This document shows positions 58,442 through 64,000 of a stretch of DNA of 64,000 bases, piece by piece. Location: the NCBI GenBank assembly GCA_016721425.1, contig JADKID010000042.1, forward strand, positions 124,001-188,000, read 5' to 3'. How positions within the stretch are numbered: position 1 is the first letter of the stretch; every line of letters begins with the position of its first letter. Position numbers and translations under genes: made by a program. The stretch is from Bryobacterales bacterium. Its GTDB lineage: Bacteria > Acidobacteriota > Terriglobia > Bryobacterales > Bryobacteraceae. Under the pieces are notes generated by a model. The model searched no databases. It was not told the origin of the DNA and saw nothing but the letters and a program-made list of their open reading frames with translations.

Positions 58442-60778
58442 ATGAAAGAGACGTCAGTGTTCGCTTCGCCCGCGAATCGCGCCACCACGAAGGCGCAGGT
58501 TCCTGCTTACAAGAACACCAAGCTCACGCCGGAGAAGAGGACCAGGGACCTTCTCGCCCGGATGACGCTGGAGGAGAAGGCCGCGCAGATGGTCTGTGTC
58601 TGGCAGCAAAAGGCGCAGACTCTGATCGACGAAGACGGGCAGTTTGACCACGCCAAGGCGAAGAAGGCATTCAAGAAGGGCCATGGCCTGGGGCAGGTGG
58701 GCCGGCCCAGCGACGCCGGCAAGGGGCTGGAGGCGCGCGAGAACGCGGAGCTGACCAATGCGATCCAGCGCTTCTTTTTGGAGGAGAGCCGTCTGGGCAT
58801 TCCGGTGATTTTTCATGAGGAGTGCTTGCACGGGCAGGCCGCGGTGGGCGGCACCAGTTTTTCGCAGCCTATCGGACTGGGCGCCACCTTCGATCCGGCA
58901 CTCGTGGAAGCGTTATACACGATGACGGCGGCAGAGGCGCGGGCGCGGGGGACGCATCAGGCGCTGACGCCGGTGGTGGACGTGGCGCGAGATCCGCGGT
59001 GGGGCCGGGTGGAAGAGACGTTTGGCGAGGATCCCTTCGTGGCGGCGCGCATGGGCATTGCCGCGATCCGTGGTTTTCAGGGCGACGCACGGTTTCAGGA
59101 CAAGACGCGCGTCATCGCCACGCTGAAGCACTTTGCGGGGCATGGCCAACCGGAATCCGGGATGAACTGCGCTCCGGCCAACGTCAGCGAGCGGGTGCTG
59201 CGCGAGACGTTCTTGTACCCCTTTGAACAGGCGGTCAAACTCGGCGGCGCGATCTCGGTGATGGCGTCCTACAACGAGATCGACGGAGTGCCCTCGCACG
59301 CCAGCAAATGGCTGCTGCGCGACATCCTGCGCAAGGCTTGGGGATTCCAAGGATTCGTGGTCTCTGATTACTACGCCATCTGGGAACTCGGCTATCGCCC
59401 CGATACGCACGGCCACTTCGTCGCGAAGGACAAGAAGGAGTCGTGCGTGCTGGCGGTGCGAGCGGGCGTCAACATCGAACTGCCGGAGCCGGATTGCTAT
59501 CTGCATCTGGTGGAACTTGTGCGCAAGGGCGTGTTGCAGGAAGCAGAGCTCGATGATCTGGTGGGGCCGATGCTGCTTTGGAAGTTCCGCATGGGTCTGT
59601 TCGATGATCCGTACGTGGATCCGGAACACGCCGCAGCGATTGTCGGCTGCGAAGCGCATCAGGCGCTGGCGTTACAGGCGGCGCGCGAGACCATCACGCT
59701 GCTGAAGAACGACGGTAATCTGCTGCCGCTGGATCCGAGTGGGATCAAGACCATCGCGGTGATCGGTCCGAACGCAGACCGTCCTTTGCTGGGCGGGTAC
59801 AGCGGCGCGCCGCGGCACGCCTCCACCGTGCTGGAAGGGATCCGCACGCACGTCGGGAAGAGCGTGAAGGTCCTGCACAGCCGGGGTTGCGGCATCACGC
59901 AGCCCGGAACGTGGAACCAGGACGAGGTGCTGGCGTCGGACCCTGTAGAAGACCGCAAGCTGATCGCGGAGGCCGTGAAGACGGCGCGGAAGGCCGACGT
60001 GATCGTGCTCGCGATCGGCGGCAACGAGCAGACTTCGCGGGAGGCTTGGTCTTTGCAGCACATGGGCGACCGCACGAGCCTGGACCTGCTCGGCCTCCAG
60101 GATGATCTGGTGAAGGCCCTGCTGGCGCTGGGAAAGCCGATTGTGGCGCTGCTGTTCAATGGCCGTCCGCTTTCGGTCCGCGGGCTGGCGGAGACGGTCC
60201 CCGCGATTCTGGAATGCTGGTATCTGGGCCAGGATACCGGCACGGCCGTGGCCGAGGCTCTGTTCGGCGATGTGAACCCGGGCGGCAAGCTGCCCATCAC
60301 GATTCCGCGCTCGGTGGGTCACGTGCCGGCGTTCTATAACCACAAGCCCTCGGCGCGCCGCGGCTACCTTTTTGACGAAGTCTCGCCGCTGTTCGCGTTT
60401 GGATTTGGACTGAGCTACACGAAGTTCGAGTTCTCCGCCCCGCGCCTTTCGAAGGCGACCATTGCGCGCGATGGATCCACGCGGGTTTCGGTGGACGTGA
60501 AGAATACCGGCACTCGCGCCGGCGCTGAAGTGGTGCAGCTCTACATCCGCGATCTGGTCAGCTCGGTGACGCGCCCGGTGAAGGAGTTGAAGGGATTCGA
60601 GCGAATTGTGCTGGAGCCGGGCGAGGCGCGCACGGTGACGTTTGAGGTCACACCGGACTCTCTGGCCTTTTGGGACGTCAATATGCGTTTCACGGTGGAG
60701 CCCGGCGACTTCGAAGTGATGACGGGCAATTCGTCCCGCGATTGTGACTTGCAGAAAGTCACGCTGAGAGTCAGATAG
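58442..60778 (+). CDS. GH3-family beta-glucosidase/xylosidase
   Basis: The 778-residue enzyme has the GH3 layout: TIM barrel (residues about 35-370) with RLGIPVIFHEECLHGQAAVG, DPRWGRVEETFGEDPF and KHFAGHGQPESG; nucleophile Asp in VVSDYYAIWEL; alpha/beta sandwich with LLGGYSGAPRHAS; and a C-terminal fibronectin III domain (VSVDVKNTGTRAGAEVVQLYI). No signal peptide is seen, so it probably acts in the cytoplasm on disaccharides imported by the following symporter. Substrate (beta-glucoside, xyloside or arabinoside) is not decided by sequence. It is 24 bp from the symporter gene. Confidence 0.9.
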   Translation: MKETSVFASPANRATTKAQVPAYKNTKLTPEKRTRDLLARMTLEEKAAQMVCVWQQKAQTLIDEDGQFDHAKAKKAFKKGHGLGQVGRPSDAGKGLEARENAELTNAIQRFFLEESRLGIPVIFHEECLHGQAAVGGTSFSQPIGLGATFDPALVEALYTMTAAEARARGTHQALTPVVDVARDPRWGRVEETFGEDPFVAARMGIAAIRGFQGDARFQDKTRVIATLKHFAGHGQPESGMNCAPANVSERVLRETFLYPFEQAVKLGGAISVMASYNEIDGVPSHASKWLLRDILRKAWGFQGFVVSDYYAIWELGYRPDTHGHFVAKDKKESCVLAVRAGVNIELPEPDCYLHLVELVRKGVLQEAELDDLVGPMLLWKFRMGLFDDPYVDPEHAAAIVGCEAHQALALQAARETITLLKNDGNLLPLDPSGIKTIAVIGPNADRPLLGGYSGAPRHASTVLEGIRTHVGKSVKVLHSRGCGITQPGTWNQDEVLASDPVEDRKLIAEAVKTARKADVIVLAIGGNEQTSREAWSLQHMGDRTSLDLLGLQDDLVKALLALGKPIVALLFNGRPLSVRGLAETVPAILECWYLGQDTGTAVAEALFGDVNPGGKLPITIPRSVGHVPAFYNHKPSARRGYLFDEVSPLFAFGFGLSYTKFEFSAPRLSKATIARDGSTRVSVDVKNTGTRAGAEVVQLYIRDLVSSVTRPVKELKGFERIVLEPGEARTVTFEVTPDSLAFWDVNMRFTVEPGDFEVMTGNSSRDCDLQKVTLRVR

Positions 60779-60802
60779 GTCCTTTTTCGAGAGAGGTTCA
60801 CG

Positions 60803-62285
60803 ATGGCTGAAAGTTCACACAAACTCGCCGTCCGCGAGAAGATGGGCTACGCTTGCGGCGACATCGCCACCAACTTCTTCTTCCAGTCGATGATTCTCTA
60901 CCAGACCCGGTATTACACGGATACGGTAGGGCTCTCGGCGGTGGCGGTGGGATCGATGTTCCTGATCCTGCGCCTCGCTGACGCCGTCTTCGACCCGGTG
61001 ATTGGCGCGCTCTCTGACCGCACGCAGACGCGCTGGGGAAGTTTCGCCCGTGGATTCTGGGCACGGCCGTGCCCTTTGGCCTGGTCTTCTGGCTGGTGTA
61101 CGTCACGCCCGATTTCGGTCCGCAGGGCAAGCTGGTGTACGCCTACATCACCTACACGCTGGTGATGATGATGTATTCGGCGAACAACACGCCGTACGCC
61201 GCGCTGATGGGCGTGATCACGCCGGACGTGGGCGAGCGCAACAATGTGGCGCGGTATCGCTTCATCGGCGCGCTGATCGGGCAATTCATCATCCAGGCAC
61301 TGCCGCTGCCGCTGGTGGCAAAACTTGGCGGCGGCAACTCGGCGCGGGGTTGGGCGATCACGATGGGCATCTTTGGCGTCATCATCGTGGTGCTGAACCT
61401 CATCACCTTTGCTACCACGCGCGAGCGGGTGCTGGCGGATCCACGGCAGAAATCGTCGTTGCGCGAAGACCTCCGAAACGTGTTTACGTGCGGACCTTGG
61501 ATCACCATGTTCATCCTCACCCTGCTGATCTTCACGATGCTGGTGGTGCGCGGCAGTTCGTCGAACTACTTCTTCGCCTATTTCCTGGACCAGAAGGAGA
61601 TCATGGCGTTTCTCGGGAACTTCGGTTTGGGGGCAACGGCCGGCCCAGTTACCGGCGGGCGGAGCGTGCTGGACGCGCTGGGTCTGCTGGTCAACGCCGA
61701 TGGCTCGAACGCCTCCGCGGTGGGCCTGAGTCTCTTCTTCGTGGTGGGCAGCGCGATCCAGATCGCCGGCATCGTGTACTCGAAGCCGCTGGCCGATCGC
61801 TTCGGGAACAAGGCGGTATTCCTGGCGGGCATGTCCGTCACGATGGTTGCCACGGTGCTGGTATTCCTGGTGGGCCCGACGCAGATTGGGCTGATGTTTG
61901 CGCTGAGCATCCTGTGGGCAATCGGTTGGGGTCCGACGGTCCCGCTGCTGTGGGTGATGATCGCCGACGTGGCGGACTACTCCGAGTGGAAGACGTCGCG
62001 GCGCGCCACGGGCTTCATGTTCGCCGGGATTCTCTTCGCGCTGAAAGCCGGGCTGAGCCTGGGTGGCGCGCTGAGTGCGTGGGTGATCAGCGCCCACGGC
62101 TACGTGCCGAATGTCGCGCAGACGGAGAGCGCGCTGTTGGGCATTCGCCTGGGCTCCAGCGTCTATCCGGCCATCGCGATGGCGCTGGGTCTGGTGGGCG
62201 TGGCCAAGTACAGCATCGGCAAGAACCTCAACAATCAAATTCACAGGAGCTCGCCGAGCGCCGCAAGAAGTTCGCCGCCGCATAG
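60803..62285 (+). CDS. GPH-family sugar:cation symporter, interrupted by two frameshifts
   Basis: The gene starts at ATG 60803 behind GAGAGG. The first frame has LAVREKMGYACGDIATNFFF and the family LILRLADAVFDPVIGALSDRT motif and breaks near 61037-61042 (RWG then FRPWI expected). The second frame continues PFGLVFWLVYVTPDFGPQGK through YSANNTPYAALMGVIT, further helices and LGLVGVAKYSIGKNLNN. A second break near 62235-62245 restores the natural end QELAERRKKFAAA at 62285. Twelve membrane helices in all, about 493 residues. GPH proteins import glycosides with Na+ or H+; here paired with the GH3 enzyme. Confidence 0.8.
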
Positions 62286-62302
62286 CGTGTAGAGGAGTCA
62301 TC

Positions 62303-64000
62303 ATGGATCGCGTCATTTCGGGAGTCGGATTCGTTTTCCTGGCAGCATCGCTGGGCTCTGCGCAGCCCTCGGGCGGGCCTTACGGGCCTATCGATCAAAC
62401 GTACGAAATCCCGAAGGCGGCGCACGTCTACTACGTGGCTCCGGATGGCAAGTCCGATGCGACGGGCGCTGCGCTGGCGGAGCCCACCACGCTGGAGGCC
62501 GCCATCGCGCGCGTCGTCACCGGCGATGCCATTGTGCTGCGCGGCGGCGAGTATCGTACCGGCGGCCTGGTGCTGAACCAGGGCATCACCATGCAGCCGT
62601 ACCGCGCCGAGCGGCCGATTTTGAAGGGCACGCAAGTGGCGGCGCAGTGGCAGACGCTGCGCGGCGGCGTGTGGCGCACTCCGTGGAAGCGGCTCTTCCC
62701 GGCAGCGCCACTCGGCTGGTGGCAGCGCGCCAACGAGGGCACACGCACTCCGCTGCACCGGTTCAACAACGACATGGTGTTCCTGGACGGAGAGCTGCTC
62801 AAGTCCGCCGGCTGGGAAGGCGAGCTCGACGCCCACTCGTTTTTCATCGACTATCAGGGCGGCTACGTTTATCTGGGTGTGAATCCGGCCAACCGGCTGG
62901 TGGAGATCACGGCCTTTGATAGCGCGCTGGTTCGCACGGGTATGACTGTGCACGGCAAGAGCAATGATCACAAGGGCCCGGTGATCCGCGGCATCACGTT
63001 CACGCAGTATGCGTATCGCGCGCTGGAGGTGGAGGGCAAGAAGCGCTTCACGGCCGCCGACGAGCCGACCGACGAGCCGGTGGGCCCCTCGGATCCCTCG
63101 ACGTATGGCAAAGAGGTCACAGGGACCGTGCTCGAAAACGTCTCGATCACCTTTTGCTCTCGGGTGGCCGGCTACTTCCGCGGCGACGGGCTGATCATCC
63201 GCAACTCGCTGGTGAGCGACACGAGCACCGAGGGCATCTACGTCATCGGCTCCTCCGATGTGCTGCTCGAGAAGAACATCATCCGGCGGAATAATGTCGA
63301 GCAACTGACGGGCTACTATCCGTCGGCGGTGAAGATCTTCAACCAGAGCTATCGCGTGACGGTTCGCGACAATCTGGTTTTGGACAATCCGAACTCCAGC
63401 GGCGTGTGGTACGACGTGGGCAACCGCGACGGCGTCTTCGTCAACAACTATGTGGAGAACGCGGTCAACGGGTTTTCTTTGAGATTTCGCGCGGGGCCAC
63501 GGTTGCCGGCAACGTCTTCGTGCGCTGCGACCGCGGCATCTATATCTTGAACGCCGCCGGCGCGCGGATCTACAACAACACGTTTCTCGACGCGCCGGCT
63601 TCGTTCGAGCGGAACCAGAGAAGCGCCACGGGCGACCACTTCGGCTGGCATCCGGCGACGGGGCCGGGTGTCGATCAGAGGGAAGGTCACGTGTTCGTCA
63701 ACAACCTGCTGGTGGCCAGCCCGACGAGCCGCCGGCCGCTACTGCGCTTTGAGCAGCCGGCCGCGATGTGCCAGCAACTGACGCGCCCGCAGGCGGCCGA
63801 GGTGAATGGCAACGTGTACGTGCGCGCGTCGATGCTGGGGTGGCGGCTCCGCCCTTGGTGACTTGGAGCCCGACGTCAGCGCAGAACTGCAGCGCGGTGG
63901 CGACGTCTTTGGAGGAGTTCCGAAAGGTCGCTTCGCAGTTTGAGGTAGGCGGGCAGCAACTGGATCAGACGCCGGGATCGGTGCTGCAGGGACCGGACGT
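62303..64000 (+). CDS. Secreted right-handed parallel beta-helix protein (partial, frameshifted)
   Basis: ATG 62303 has AGAGGAG upstream and a signal peptide (RVISGVGFVFLAASLGSAQ). A DUF1565-like opening (VYYVAPDGKSDATGAALAEP, TLEAAIARVVTGDAIVLRGG) is followed by beta-helix coils: DGLIIRNSLVSDTSTEGIYV, NNYVENAVNGF, RCDRGIYILNAAGARIYNN. This fold occurs in pectate lyases, polysaccharide lyases and mannuronan epimerases. A missing T in the run at 63473-63476 and a second shift near 63845-63860 break the frame; after it the third frame reads LVTWSP…SLEEFRKVASQF to the window end. Runs out of the window. Confidence 0.75.

Overview
The window is GC-rich, densely coded bacterial chromosome. It most resembles an Acidobacteriota genome of the Solibacter/Bryobacter type. 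That assignment is an inference from three things: a duplicated-domain (ADOP-type) ABC permease next to a PadR repressor, a protein with the ANRAN…STGPRT N-terminus, and futalosine-pathway menaquinone genes beside many glycoside hydrolases. The 16S gene at 45656-47079 would settle it.

Layout. 1-9.1 kb: a partial glycoside-hydrolase-like protein, an LssY_C protein, an MscS channel, an SPL-type radical SAM protein, a GH116 glucosidase-like enzyme, a GT2-GtrA glycosyltransferase and a LacD-type aldolase. 9.1-15.8 kb: a minus-strand run (lipoprotein, PQQ-type beta-propeller, quinone oxidoreductase, unknown protein, ceramidase-like protein) and, past a strong terminator, an EF-G paralogue. 16-23.7 kb: an alpha/beta hydrolase, then a candidate RiPP (lanthipeptide-like) locus made of a PilZ/J-domain protein, a cysteine-rich 154-residue precursor candidate, a HopA1-like protein and a RRE-like/kinase/LanC synthetase split by one frameshift; AraC/GyrI and DinB genes follow. 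23.7-31.8 kb: minus-strand Zn-ribbon protein, MurJ, M20 peptidase, epimerase, TIM-barrel isomerase, MqnE and a UbiA-type prenyltransferase. 31.8-41.7 kb: DUF192 lipoprotein, LarB, aminotransferase, Slt-type transglycosylase, coiled-coil/GAF-like protein, AsmA-like protein, MocA-like and XdhC-like genes. 41.8-47.4 kb: a complete rRNA operon on the minus strand (16S, tRNA-Ala, tRNA-Ile, 23S, 5S) with promoter and terminator. 47.4-49.5 kb: a 141-bp-period tandem repeat and two lineage-type hypothetical genes, one with an in-frame stop. 49.7-52.7 kb: ADOP permease and PadR. 53-58.4 kb: zinc phospholipase-like protein, a tandem TolR-like lipoprotein, Zn-ribbon protein, DUF1080, Gfo/Idh/MocA, VOC and DUF6714 genes. 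58.4-64 kb: a carbohydrate-use locus with a GH3 enzyme, a GPH sugar symporter and a secreted beta-helix protein that runs off the window.

The most interesting part is 17.2-22.3 kb. The modification genes have the parts of a lanthipeptide machine in an uncommon arrangement: kinase and LanC cyclase fused behind a PqqD/RRE-like N-terminus, and the putative phospho-lyase as a separate HopA1-like gene.

Several otherwise well-conserved genes (synthetase, AsmA, ADOP, GPH symporter, beta-helix) are broken by single-base shifts, several of them at or next to homopolymers. This suggests residual consensus errors rather than many real pseudogenes, and the affected genes are described here as single units where the domain continuity is clear.
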